64,000 nt of DNA from Gracilaria domingensis (taxonomy: Eukaryota; Rhodophyta; Florideophyceae; Gracilariales; Gracilariaceae), in contig VCMS01000044.1 of NCBI GenBank assembly GCA_022539475.1, positions 1-64,000 on the forward strand, written 5' to 3'. Shown in pieces: positions 20,126 through 30,608 of the stretch. How positions within the stretch are numbered: the stretch's first letter is position 1; each line of letters opens with the position of its first letter. Both the position numbers and the translations under genes were made by a program. The notes under the pieces are model-generated. The model had not been told where the DNA came from and did not search any database. It saw only the letters and a list, made by a program, of their open reading frames with translations.

Positions 20126-21428
20126 ATGAAAGAAATTAAAAGTACCACAACGACCGTGCCAAGGAAAAAGACAAGAATGAACGCTTTGGTTACTCTTGCA
20201 TTGCTAGCCCGAGTAGAATCCATGTTCGTAGAGGTAATGCAAATAGTGTTCACATCGTAGAAAGTAGTGAGCTGGCTGATTTCAAGCATTTGTGTCTGCG
20301 TTTGTTAACAAATTAAACCAAGTTTAAACTTAAACCGTTCTTCTACATCACTTTTTCATAAGGTACATTAAAGATGTGGTGCCTAGAGATATGTTTGATT
20401 TTTTGCAAAGGTAAACTGTCGTTCTAATTGTTACTGGTTCTCTTTTGTTATAAGGATAACGAGAACTGAGTTAATATCATCTACAATATTAGGTGGCAAT
20501 AGTTTTGCCATGTTAGGATCATTCTTGTTTATAATGAGTTTAGTTTTCATTATTGCATAAAATGATCCCTTTTGGTTACATGTCGATCGTCTACGTAGAT
20601 TAGCTATTCGGGAAGGAAAGAGTCTGGCAATGACCCTCGAATCAGACATCGTTTGTGTAACATAAGCTCTGACCCCTGTTTTATAGATATACTGTGTGCG
20701 TTTGGTCATGAGTGATTGATGTTTCTCATGATAATGTTCATCACAACACAGCGATGACATCAGTGCGTGATGTGTCTAGAAAATAAAGATTTGAAAATGT
20801 TTCGTAATTTGTACTGCATTTTCTCAGGTGGTAACCTATAAGTCACTATGAAATAGCCCCATTTGTAGCCTCCGTGGCTTTGAAATCGTCACGGGTTGTC
20901 ACTCGCGACGACTGCGATACATGTCAGCTGACAAGAGAGAGACCCCTTGTATAGGGGTTAAATGGTCAAATAATCTTATATTAGCGACAAGTTCGTGCCG
21001 ATTAGCGCCGAAAACGTTGATGGCGCCACAACATTGCCGCATGCTGGCTCTGCGACCATCTACACTACAAAAAGTGGCCCAAACAGATGCGCGAACTTCT
21101 TCAATGTGCCCTCCGGATCAGAAAGCTACGCACATACACCGCTGTTGCCGCCGTGGGCGTCGCTGCTTCTGCACTTCAGAAGCAGTGACGGCCACTTCTG
21201 GCGTCAGGACTGGGTTGCTAGCGCAGCCTAGAAGGCTGCGCTAGCAACCCAGTCCTGAAAACACATGTCGCGTTTTGAGCATACGTATTTTTACACGTGG
21301 GTGCACAATAGTTTGGTTTTGTTTGCACGCAAATGATTAGATTTGTCGGAGCCAGACTGGCCGCATAACCTGTGAGAGGAACTCTGCCGGAGGCACTACT
21401 CGCGAGCTCGCTCATCTGGTGTGCTTTT
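20126..21428. other. AT-rich intergenic stretch
   Basis: Composition drops sharply in GC after the retrotransposon. A minus frame at 20431-20760 and plus frames near 20921-21244 are short and without recognisable motifs; I do not support them as genes. The clearest structure is the hairpin at 21204-21258, preceded by a smaller one (9-bp arms) near 21160. Confidence 0.5.
21204..21258. repeat. Perfect hairpin: 26-bp arms, 3-base loop
   Basis: The left arm 21204-21229 is the exact reverse complement of 21233-21258, with loop AGA. It lies just downstream of the broken beta-propeller gene. It resembles in form, but not in sequence, the hairpins at 30100, 34378 and 41892. Confidence 0.95.
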
Positions 21429-22260
21429 CTAGAGAGTGCTACTGTAATGCTGATTGACAATAAGATCTCCGGATAGAAAAACACTCAGTTCAATAGCGCT
21501 GCGAATCCCCTCCGCATATAAAGATATTCCAGATTGCTCGGCTGTCTGTTCTAAACGAGCCACTGCTGGATCATCAGATGTCCACTGCAACACGCGACTC
21601 ACGTTCTGCTTCCGAATGTCGACCTTAAGGATAGCTGCGGAGTATATGCAATCTGGAAGGTCGCCTTGCGCTGACGATGCTGCTCCACCGTTGTTGAAAG
21701 TGGAGATCGACACGAACAAATTCGATGACACGGGATCCACGGCTGTGCCGTACACTGCGCCGCTGCTCAGCGAGACGGGGAGACCCTCAACAAGTGGACC
21801 CATCACTTCGATGGTGTCGGTCTGCGCATCAAATCGTAATTTCTCGACCTTGCCGTTCTGCCAGCCGGAGGCTGGGAACCCCTGATCTCTCCATTGGAAC
21901 GAACTTGTTGATACATAGTATATTCCCAGTAGGAACGGGGTCTGAAGTGATGCCGAGAATAGAGCGACCGGGTCCAACGGAAATCTTTTGCAGCAAGCGA
22001 ACGAAGACGTATTGAGTAGGCTTCACTTGATTGATGAGGATCAATTGAATGTTGCCGAGCACTGTGCCAATGAGCAGACGGGAGGAACCACCGCGGATGA
22101 ATTCAACAGAACTGGGGCTCTGGATGGTATACTGTGTTCCATTTGTGTACGTGAGAACGGTATCAAAGAACTTGGTTTCAGTGTCCGAAGAGCAGGCAGG
22201 TGACACCCGGAAGAAGATTAGAACCAGGAGAAGGATTGGGTAGTAGGTGAGGACCGCCAT
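21429..22260 (-). pseudogene. Secreted beta-propeller (NHL/sorbosone-dehydrogenase-like) protein, broken and truncated
   Basis: The first ATG (22260) starts a clear signal peptide (MAVLTYYPILLLVLIFF..). After that come strands typical of secreted beta-propellers, with a LGIT-DP-..-YYVSTS..NGKV pattern seen in proteins related to glucose/sorbosone dehydrogenases. The frame shifts by one base near 21920: upstream residues end in PVPTGN and the logical continuation YYVSTSSF lies in the next frame. The protein stops after about 275 residues in total, where the family would continue with several more blades. This is either a decayed partial copy or a sequencing error plus an unseen intron; I favour decay. 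The hairpin at 21204 lies just past the end. Confidence 0.55.
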
Positions 22261-23759
22261 GGGTCCGAGTGCCAAAACAGGTTGAATTGGAAGGGAGTGT
22301 ATTGTGTTTGTATACTACTGCATGTTGAGGGTTCTACAGGGGAAGACGTTCAATGACACCTGGGACGGACCCTACGGCGTGGATTTTGGGGGGCGCAAGA
22401 GACTTGGGAGCCACGGGCCTTAAATCGTGTGAAAGCCGAGCTGATCTCACGAAGGCAGGAATGTCGATTTACCCTTGCCGAGGATAGATACTGATTGTCA
22501 AGCGGACGGTAATTACGGGCGTTAGTCGCGCGGTGATGCTGGGCGGCTTTTACGAAACGCATGTATTGTTTTGGAAACCGAACATGACATGCGCCTCGTA
22601 AAAGGCCGACATCGATACCGAACGATACCGAACGGACATCGTACGGACTGTTCCCAAGCGTTAGAATTCCTGTGCTGCATGTTTCACCTAATCGGCCTCT
22701 TGTAAGGCGGGGGGAGTTCACAGTTTCTCAATGCGTTGCGTGCACTAACTTTACGTAATATTGTTCGCTTTAATCGTCCGTCGCTAGCTCCGACTTAGCA
22801 GAGACTGGAGCAACAACGCGCGAAGACTGAAGAAGAAAGAATGTGTGTTACTTGTTTCCAAAAGTCGTAGTTGTGAACGTGAAATACCGATGAGTATGCA
22901 TGTTAACATCGCGGGAACGGTTTGCCTGGGCTGCGGCGCAGAGCACAAAAATTTGTGCCACAAAGGTTCGCAAAACTTGTATTTCTTATCGCCGTTTGTA
23001 ACGTGATCTTCGCTCTCCTTGTCTCGAGAGTCTCGAGTCGAGACGCAAGGTAGAAGGATAGCGCTCCTGCTGTATGCCCTCGAAGTGTGCGTTTTTGCGT
23101 GAGCTCATCCGTCATGGCTCGTGCGCGGCGCACGTTTTGAAGATTGTGCGGACTGCGGACACAGTCTGCCGTCACGAGAGCGCGCAGTTGTTCGTAGTTC
23201 GGGAAGCGTTGTCGTACTTGCTGGCGTTGCCATGAGAGCGTCCGCCTATGAATGTTGACGCGCCGTCGCCGAACGTCTCACTCTGGAGCGCGAAGGTATC
23301 ACAGGTATTCCCATAGCGTTGGTAATATTACGACCAGCTCGTACCTTGATACGAAACTATGTTCGTTCGAAATGGCTTGTCGTGATATGCCTCTATGGCA
23401 CCGATCTCCGGAGGTTGAGAGTGAAAGCGTGAGAAAAGCTGTAGTCGGCAGGGGAGCGCTGAACAGGATGCTTTCCTTCGTGCTGCATAGTACCTTGGTA
23501 TATATACGGTACGATGGATCGTTTGCTGTGCGTGCAGCACAGCGCGGTTTTGTGTGAAATGCAGCTTGACAACTTGTTCTAGTCTACCGGAAATGGACCA
23601 CAAAGTCTTGGCAAGCTTATAAATAGCGTTAGCTTCAGTAGTTGCAGTAAGTGTCAGAATGCTTTTTGAGTTTGAGCCTGCTCCGTGCCAATTTATTTGC
23701 ACTGCGCAGGTGAACGATCAAGTCGAACTGAAATCAAGCCATCCTCGTCTACTGCAAAT
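22261..23759. other. Intergenic, no gene seen
   Basis: Only short shadow frames are present. A small tandem repeat of CGATACCGAA (two units) lies near 22612-22632. The region just before 23760 should contain the promoter of the thiamine-triphosphatase gene, but no clear TATA box was found. Confidence 0.4.
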
Positions 23760-24509
23760 ATGTGGGCGTTCCTCCCCGCCACAAGACCTTTCTTGTCCCG
23801 TCAAACGTTTGGTCCACGGTGTATCAATTCCGTCTCTATTCTAGGATCCTCAGCATCAAAGTGCACAAGAAGGTTAAACTTTAGCCGATGGATTTGTGCG
23901 CAAGCAAAACCGGATCTCATCGAAGTTGAATCGCGATTTCGCGCCTCGCCACAGGCAAGAGAGGCACTCAACATGTTTGCGGGAGACTGTAAACAAGTTC
24001 GGTTCAGAGATCGCTATTATTGCGAACAGTTGGCGTTGTTGGACAAATGGTTGCGTCGAAGAGAGGACCAGTGGGAGCTCAAAATTCCCGTCGAGCTTGG
24101 TTCTCGTTCTCAACGCGGAGCTGTTGTTTACAAAGAACTCGTTGGAAGTGCTGCTTTGCAGCATATTGGCCAGCTTGGATTATCGACGAGCGCGATGCAA
24201 GTGTACGCCTCCATCACCACTGTGAGGAGCATTTGGGCATTCGAGTCTCGATTGCCGTGGGGAAATTATCAGATGCATATCACCGCTGACGAGTGCTTCG
24301 CAGATGATGGCTTCCAGTATAGCATCGGTGAGATTGAGGTTCTCGTGGCTCGAGATGAGCAGGTTGATGGTGCCGCCCAAGCTGTCGAGCATACCTGTCG
24401 ACAACTTGAGCTGGAAAAGATTGACAACAGTGGTGGAAAGCTTATGCGTTACTTGTATGAGAACAACTCCAAGCTGTTCAGAAAACTGAAAGACAGCGGC
24501 GTGGTATGA
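23760..24509 (+). CDS. THTPA: Thiamine-triphosphatase-like CYTH-domain phosphohydrolase
   Basis: Predicted to hydrolyse thiamine triphosphate to the diphosphate. From the ATG at 23760 the protein has 249 residues. The CYTH start motif reads LIEVESRF (about 53-60), close to LIEVERKF of animal ThTPase, with Lys of the ExExK metal/phosphate motif replaced by Arg. Further family marks are WLRRRED (about 97-103), WELK, YKEL (about 124-127), FQYSIGEIEVLV (about 185-196) and a KLMRYLYENN tail matching the animal enzyme's KLIVYLQRF. The first ~50 residues, beginning MWAFLPATRPFLSRQ, look like a plastid or mitochondrial targeting peptide. The frame opens earlier (23685 region) but without a family match, so 23760 is preferred. 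Confidence 0.82.
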   Translation: MWAFLPATRPFLSRQTFGPRCINSVSILGSSASKCTRRLNFSRWICAQAKPDLIEVESRFRASPQAREALNMFAGDCKQVRFRDRYYCEQLALLDKWLRRREDQWELKIPVELGSRSQRGAVVYKELVGSAALQHIGQLGLSTSAMQVYASITTVRSIWAFESRLPWGNYQMHITADECFADDGFQYSIGEIEVLVARDEQVDGAAQAVEHTCRQLELEKIDNSGGKLMRYLYENNSKLFRKLKDSGVV

Positions 24510-26060
24510 GACATGGCTAGGAAGGGAAGGCTGCGTGTGACTCAGCTTGTGAGCATGTGTCGCGTCCGTTTGTTCGCAGGTTAACAAGTTGTCTACAGTG
24601 CTCCTTTGCTTCTCTTGGCGCACGGTTCTGCACTGCGCCAGTTTCTTTGCCGAACAAAAGCAATGCATTGTTCGACGCCAGGCCGTGTCAAGAACGTGTT
24701 TCGGAACGAAACAGAGCACACCCAGCCCCGCTTCCATTCCAACCACAACCCACTGCACTTGCGTCCATCAGATCATCTTCAGCCGCTATAATCTGCCTGC
24801 TGCCCCGGCTCTCGCGCCGTCAAGACGACCAAATGATCCGAGCAGAATTCACTCAACGCCAAGAGTGCCTTTTTGGATGAAATAAGGTTGGTTGCTGCCC
24901 CAATCATTTTCGGGACGTCACCTCCTTGCGCAAGATTCCTTTACTTCCTGAAAGGAATGTGCTCGGCTCCTATAAACCCATCAGAGCGACGAATTACAAG
25001 ATATCTTTGTCTACACTTGCATCTTTGTTTCAGGTGCGCGGCTCCCAAGATAAGCCATCTATCGTCATCATGATGGTGATGCTATCCTAGCAGTGGGCTC
25101 GTGACATTGACAAGATGATAGTGCTTCGCGGGCAATGCGTCATCATGACGGATGATAACCCCATACCAAGATGATTCCTCCACACCAACATGACTCCCCC
25201 AGTTGACTAGATTTATTCGCGCTTTTCATATACATTATACAAGTGGAAAGCGCGGGTTCACTGCAAGACAATACTGTAGCCTTCAGAGTTGGCCCCATTT
25301 CAGCGCTTCCCAATGCGTCATGCAGAGCGGTGTCGACTTGAGCGTGCATACTTCTCTTTAATTGGAAATTGACAAATCATGAAGCAACGATTGTTGACAG
25401 CCCATCTTCTTCAAACAGGAGGAATCGCAAGAGCCTCGAACAAAGATTGGTTCCAACCGTTGCCCAGACACGCTAGAAACGCAAATTTGCGACACTTAAA
25501 CAATCACTCTTTCGCTGTGCTCAGCAAACGAGCTTCAGCGACATGTTTGTTGCGGGACCCACGGAGAAAAGAGGAACAAGTAAAATTGTCACGCGATGCA
25601 AACGGAAGAACGGGAAACAAAATTAGTCTTCAACCGAGAGAAATTGTTAGGTTAGGACGCGAGACTGGAATGGATGCAGGAAGCAATAGATGGTTATGAG
25701 CGATGCAGTGGTACACAACCTCTTCTTACCCTTGGTACGCGTGGCCTGTTCCACCAGACTGCAGAATCGTTGCATCGATTCAAACACAGTCTTTACTGTA
25801 CACTCCCTCGCAAAGCCAAATGGCACAGAGGGAAAAACCATTCGTCGTCGGAAACGTCCACGTTCGACAACCCATAGCAATCCTTGTTACTGGATGAGTC
25901 TCTCTTGTTCAAGCTCTGTCTTGCCCTTCCTCCTACATGAGCACGGCTTCGGTTCTTTAGCTTGATACGCTCTTTCTTTCTTCCATTCTTTTCAAACCGC
26001 CCATCGGAGCTGAATTCTTGGTCCGTTTGCTCTTTCATCAGAAGCATTTCGCACTTTAGA
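24510..26060. other. Intergenic, one weak open frame
   Basis: A plus frame from an ATG at 25379 to 25699 (106 codons, basic, no motif) could be a small gene or first exon, but nothing supports it beyond length. Further short plus frames overlap it at 25674-25965. A cluster of TCATCATGA-type words lies at 25065-25155. No other structure was seen. Confidence 0.35.
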
Positions 26061-26744
26061 ATGCCTTCGAACGACTTGGGGCGTCTTTCAGAGAAACAGC
26101 GCGAAACGCTTATGCGTGAGTGTGAGCATAGAATCAAGAGATTCGGCTGTGAACAATCAATGGTGAATCTTGCTACTCTTATATTCCTCGACCCTACCAA
26201 GCAAGGCAACTATCAACAAGCAATCCAACTGTGTGAACGTGCAATCAAACAGCACAACAGTTGTTTGGGGATGTATGCTCTTGCAGAACATTTTTACTTT
26301 GAGGGAACGAAGAAGCAGAAAAAGCGAGTGATCCCTCTGCTAGAATCGTCCATACGACTAAAGCCGATGGAAGGGTCATTGTACTTTCTGGGCAAGGCTT
26401 TGTTTTATGGCAAATTTGGTGAAACGGATCAACCGAGAGCGATCAATCTCCTGAGACGAGCGCTAACCATGGATGAAAACTACATCACAATGGGCAGTCT
26501 AGCAAAGATGTGTTTAATCTATGAACACGAAGATATAAAGAAAAAGGATGCACTTGAAATGTTTGCAAAGGTCATTGAAATAGGTAAGGACCCGTACCAT
26601 ATGCGACAGTTGGCTAAACTGTACGAAATTGGCACGCCTGTGTTGAAGCCTTGCGAGAGATGTAGGTTGAAATGGACGCAAATGGCTGAAGAATATGAAC
26701 AGAATTCTGATTCTCAACAGTTATCACCCTCTCCGAATCAGTAA
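26061..26744 (+). CDS. TPR/Sel1-like repeat protein
   Basis: A 227-residue helical repeat protein from the ATG at 26061; the frame is open further upstream but has no earlier ATG. After a basic N-terminus it shows repeated units of the form A..L(C/Y)..G....A/I.L...AI....(M/S), for example NYQQAIQLCERAIKQHNSCLGMYALAE and QPRAINLLRRALTMDENYITMGSLAK, typical of Sel1/TPR solenoids that scaffold protein complexes. A CERC pair lies near the C-terminus. It faces the CMPK2-like gene tail to tail with about 500 bases between stops. Substrate or partner unknown. Confidence 0.7.
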   Translation: MPSNDLGRLSEKQRETLMRECEHRIKRFGCEQSMVNLATLIFLDPTKQGNYQQAIQLCERAIKQHNSCLGMYALAEHFYFEGTKKQKKRVIPLLESSIRLKPMEGSLYFLGKALFYGKFGETDQPRAINLLRRALTMDENYITMGSLAKMCLIYEHEDIKKKDALEMFAKVIEIGKDPYHMRQLAKLYEIGTPVLKPCERCRLKWTQMAEEYEQNSDSQQLSPSPNQ

Positions 26745-27243
26745 GTGCAATGCCATCCATGCTCACTGAATAAATGTTTTGCGACATGATCGCCCGCATG
26801 TGAAAGCGACCCTGCTCAGCTTCATGCAAGGTCGCTTTTGAGTCTGTAAGGTACCGTGTAGCGGTTTCTTACTGATTTTACGTTGACATGAAAATGATGA
26901 TCATGATGATCATGATTGGGCGCCATGCATATTGACAAACATCTACCCAGATCCAGAGCAACGAACAGGTCAATATGTCCAGTAATGCTTGAAATTCTTC
27001 CCAGCAGGGTGAAGTAAAGTTGGAATAGAAGCTATTGTAAGAAGCCTTCTCACGCGTTTCGTTATCTTTCTAGCGCTTTCGCAGGTATCCTTATGATCAT
27101 CCCTTTTCACCAGTGCAATAGCAAATTGTACAGCGTCTGTTGAACGATTGAATCGTTTGCTCACGGTAGGGCTGCATCTTTTCAGACTTTATAGTCCTTG
27201 TCGCACGGCCATTTTTAGCATATGGCTAGGTAAGCATTGTTAA
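26745..27243. other. Convergent intergenic region between TPR and CMPK2-like genes
   Basis: It contains the palindromic string ATGATCATGATGATCAT near 26896-26912. No gene seen. Both neighbours should end their transcripts here. Confidence 0.5.
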
Positions 27244-29415
27244 CTACAATACCTTGCGCCACAAGTTGCGATTGACGAAGTGCACGATCTGTCGTAAAGA
27301 TTCATGCATCGCTTGGTCCCCGTCTTCAGAGTTTTGCACTTGAAGCACAGGAATGCTGAGATCAGCGAACTCCGAAAGAAGCTCTGCACCCTGAACATCT
27401 AAAGCCTCATGGAGTTCTGCACACTCGTGAGACTCGTCTATCATCGGTATGCGTTTTGAATTCTCTTCAATACGTCGTCGCCGAATGCATGTTTCTACTT
27501 CAATTCTTAAGTGAACAAAGAGAACAACGGCTTTTTCCAGCTCGGACCTGATCGCGGCCTTAGCCCTCTCGATGACTTGTCCTGCATTCTGCTGCGATTC
27601 GGTCGATGATTTCTGTCGGAGTAGAGACCAGGCCATGTTCCCTACATGCCATGTCTCTACTACGCGACTAGATGTGGTCGTCCTGTCCCGTTCACACTCA
27701 GCAGAATGAACAACATCGTCCCAAGGCGTGGTTAACGCAAGTTTTTCTGCTGTGCCGTCTCCAGTTCTGTGCCCACCAGCAACGATCTTGTCTTTGTCTC
27801 GCAAAATGTCGCCAAGTTTAGGGTGAAATGACCAACCGAATATGGCAGCTAGTCGTTCGCCCACAGTTTTCTTGCCGGAAGTATGAGTGCCAAGAATAGC
27901 GACCGTAACCGGCAATACAGTTTTTCCATGTAGAACACCACATGAAGATTGTAGGGAAGTAGTTTGTATTGGGATAGACCACCCACTCTCATCACGAACC
28001 CAATCGTACGATTGGGTCGAATCACGGGAAAATAAGCTTCCAGTTCGCAGTCTCATGCGCAGTGGGACAAATTTTGTGAGATAGTAGCCTGTTTCGACTT
28101 CCAGCTCACTCGTCGACGTGCCCTCAAAGAGTAACGACTGTGTTTTTTCCTTACGCTTCGATCGTTCGCAGATGCATCCGTAATTAGAAGCCGATAAAAC
28201 TGGGCTCGGAGTGATTCCCATTTCCACACATTCCGCTTCTGTAACTTTGCGTAGTATCCCGTCTGCTCTCCAGCGGTACTCGTTGGGGTACTCTCCTTGA
28301 ACCCATATAGCAGACGCTAAAGCATTTCTTCGTGGGTGGAGCCAGTCTTCCATATGGTCTACGGAGAATGAGAGAATGCAATCGTCATCAACTGCCTCAA
28401 TTTCATGGTTCTCTAAGAATACATTTCGGTTGTCTGTATCGTTTACGCAGACTTGATAATTCCATATCTTGCGCTCGTATCGCTGGCCATTTTCTTCGCT
28501 GCAGTACCCAAGAGATGAAGATACCCATCGAAACAATCCAAGAGGGTTGTGACGAAAGTATTGCATAGGTAAAAGTTGACGGAACATCCTTTCCGTGATA
28601 ACCTTGTAACTTTCTCTCAGAACATCTTCCTTCGATTGATTAGCTGATAGATGAAAAGATTTTCGGGGTCCTGATTTTCGCTCCCACACTCGCACAATGC
28701 GCCTTCCGAGATTCTCATCCTTGTTAAGACGATCATCCCATGGATTGTGGTTCAAGAGTTTTCCTCGCCTGCTGATTCGCTCTCTTCTGACCTGGCTGTC
28801 AACGTGAAGCACAATCATTAGGTCTGGAACATCCAAGTCCTTTGGCCATTCGAGAAGGGACGTATGCAATGCATCAACAGACTCGGGTCCTCCAGAAGTG
28901 TTCTTCCATCCTATGGAGTAGGCACAGGTTGAAGAATACCATCGATCAACAAAAAGTATCGCATGGGGATCCTTCTCCGACGTGACACGCATTTCGTGTT
29001 GCAAGATGTAGTTGCTCACCATATAAAACGCTCTAGACACCAATCCTCCACACTTATCGAAAATGTCTCGAACTGAAGCAACGGAAGCAGTCGGTGTCCC
29101 AACAGCATACCCGTTAAACCTCTGTCCTTCTATCTTAAGCGTTTGTGCTGCCAGGGAATTTACCAGCGTTGTCTTCCCAGTGCCATCAAGACCTTCAACA
29201 AGTACAACGAAAGGCGGTGTGGTAGGCCGTTTAAACAGGTGATACCCAACGACGTTTAAAAGTTGAAAGAAAGCATCCAAACTACCTTCTTCCTCTTCGA
29301 GGTCTTCGTCAAGTTGATTCGATTTCCTACTCTTCTGAAGAATAGTTGCGGCTGTCAAAAAATCGCTGAAGAAGCCTTTATCCATGTTTGTCTTAGTTCT
29401 GGTGCTTGTCTCCAT
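27244..29415 (-). CDS. CMPK2: CMPK2-like nucleoside monophosphate kinase with a second P-loop domain
   Basis: The 723-residue product joins two P-loop kinase regions. The first (about 66-270) belongs to the thymidylate-kinase fold and matches vertebrate mitochondrial UMP-CMP kinase 2: Walker A EGLDGTGKTT (74-83), a VRDIFDKCGGLVSRAFYMVSN stretch close to CMPK2's RKIFDDEPTIIRRAFYSLGN, DRWYSST (157-163) and WPKDLDVPDL. CMPK2 phosphorylates CMP, UMP and deoxy forms. A middle part (about 310-490) is unrecognised. The second region (about 503-720) has Walker A GTHTSGKKT (509-517) and looks like another nucleotide or nucleoside kinase. A second ATG lies at codon 11; no strong targeting peptide is evident. 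The viperin gene lies upstream on the same strand, 1.86 kb away, as RSAD2 and CMPK2 are neighbours in vertebrates. The likely shared job is making CTP for viperin; that is inference. Confidence 0.85.
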   Translation of the reverse strand: METSTRTKTNMDKGFFSDFLTAATILQKSRKSNQLDEDLEEEEGSLDAFFQLLNVVGYHLFKRPTTPPFVVLVEGLDGTGKTTLVNSLAAQTLKIEGQRFNGYAVGTPTASVASVRDIFDKCGGLVSRAFYMVSNYILQHEMRVTSEKDPHAILFVDRWYSSTCAYSIGWKNTSGGPESVDALHTSLLEWPKDLDVPDLMIVLHVDSQVRRERISRRGKLLNHNPWDDRLNKDENLGRRIVRVWERKSGPRKSFHLSANQSKEDVLRESYKVITERMFRQLLPMQYFRHNPLGLFRWVSSSLGYCSEENGQRYERKIWNYQVCVNDTDNRNVFLENHEIEAVDDDCILSFSVDHMEDWLHPRRNALASAIWVQGEYPNEYRWRADGILRKVTEAECVEMGITPSPVLSASNYGCICERSKRKEKTQSLLFEGTSTSELEVETGYYLTKFVPLRMRLRTGSLFSRDSTQSYDWVRDESGWSIPIQTTSLQSSCGVLHGKTVLPVTVAILGTHTSGKKTVGERLAAIFGWSFHPKLGDILRDKDKIVAGGHRTGDGTAEKLALTTPWDDVVHSAECERDRTTTSSRVVETWHVGNMAWSLLRQKSSTESQQNAGQVIERAKAAIRSELEKAVVLFVHLRIEVETCIRRRRIEENSKRIPMIDESHECAELHEALDVQGAELLSEFADLSIPVLQVQNSEDGDQAMHESLRQIVHFVNRNLWRKVL

Positions 29416-30099
29416 TTCGACCTTCTCTGAACCAGTTCAAACCACTCAGTGCAGTTGCCGTCTTACGCTCAGGTTTCTTCTACGCTGTTCAACGACGCTG
29501 ATCTCTAGAAGCCAAATCTCACTCCTGTAAATCGTTGGAGTATGAGTAGAGGCGGTGATGGGTACTTTTTCGCTTCTTATTCACAACGGCACGCGGGCTC
29601 GTTAGCAATCGTTTCCGATTTACTTGTACTGCTGCAGTGCGTCCATCGCGTTCAGATACAGTAGTTGTTTACCGAGAATGTATAGCATGAGAACGGACGA
29701 ATGATATAATCTTCGGATTCCAGAACTCTTAAGGTATGAATATCGAGAGATGTGGGCCTCGTTCAGAATCCCAGAGGTAGATTCGTTTCGCTTCCGTTTC
29801 AGACATTAATATCGTCAACGTAATTTAATCATAATACGATTATGAACAAAATGGCGAAAAGCATTCCAGTCCGGCGTGGAACTCTTCGCTGAAAGCACAG
29901 AATCGATGCAGAATCGAAACTGCATGAAAGTGACAGCCGGAGTAGAGTCAACGAACGAACGAGACCTTTAGTTAAGGGTAGTTAAAAACACGTTGTGCTA
30001 AGTGGACACGCCGCGTACTGCGATGTCAAGCGATAGACGTCGTCGGTTGACGGCTGCTGCAGTTCGCTGCAATACGGTTCGCTCCACCTATGCTCCACC

Positions 30100-30170
30100 A
30101 ATACCATACCTTCGTGCTCAGCTGGAGGCCTCCAGGGGAGGTCTCCAGCTGAGCACGAAGGTATGGTATT
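30100..30170. repeat. Hairpin: 34-bp arms with one mismatch, 3-base loop
   Basis: Arms 30100-30133 and 30137-30170 are reverse complements except for one position, which would be a G-U type pair in RNA; the loop is AGG. The outer flanks (ACC and CGGT) extend the pairing with one bulge. Confidence 0.95.
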
Positions 30171-30334
30171 CGGTGAGTACAATCAAGTTGCAGAATCACA
30201 CATCTATTTATTAGATATTAATCTTTACCTTCGTAGACTCAATACCTTCTCGTCGAGCGGAAAACAGGGTTGCAAATTACAAATGTTGGGACAACGCAAA
30301 GATGGGCCATTTTTAAACCTTTTGGGACTAAAAG

Positions 30335-30364
30335 TTCTTATGTCTAGTGAGCTAGACATAAGAA
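30335..30364. repeat. Palindrome unit 1 (TTATGTCTAG core)
   Basis: The arms are TTCTTATGTCTAG and CTAGACATAAGAA (13 bp, perfect) with loop TGAG. The ten-base core TTATGTCTAG is shared with the units at 30521 and 30609; the outer three bases are TTC/GAA here. Confidence 0.95.
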
Positions 30365-30520
30365 AGAGCCAATGAGAAGGAAAGAAATGACTCGATCAGG
30401 CGGCTGAGGCAGAGCGGTGTAACAAACCATGTTGATTTAAATACACGTGGTACTCGAGTTCGAATGGTATTGGTTTGATTTCAAACAGATTGAATTTGTA
30501 GCCAATTGAAAAGATTGTTC

Positions 30521-30548
30521 GCTGATGTCTAGTGAGCTAGACATAAGC
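30521..30548. repeat. Palindrome unit 2
   Basis: The arms are GCTGATGTCTAG and CTAGACATAAGC (12 bp, one mismatch) with loop TGAG, same orientation as unit 1. Confidence 0.9.
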
Positions 30549-30608
30549 CAAGCAGACAAGTGGCACGCTGTCAACGATTGGTTATAGCGGCTACCCAATC
30601 ATGTTGCC

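Noticed and set aside
20431-20760. 109-codon minus frame in AT-rich DNA
   Set aside because: No motif, basic and low complexity, no clear neighbours; likely chance.
20921-21244. Overlapping plus frames just before and through the 21204 hairpin
   Set aside because: They run into the hairpin and have no recognisable motif.
25793-26209. 138-codon minus frame
   Set aside because: Shadow of the TPR gene start on the other strand.
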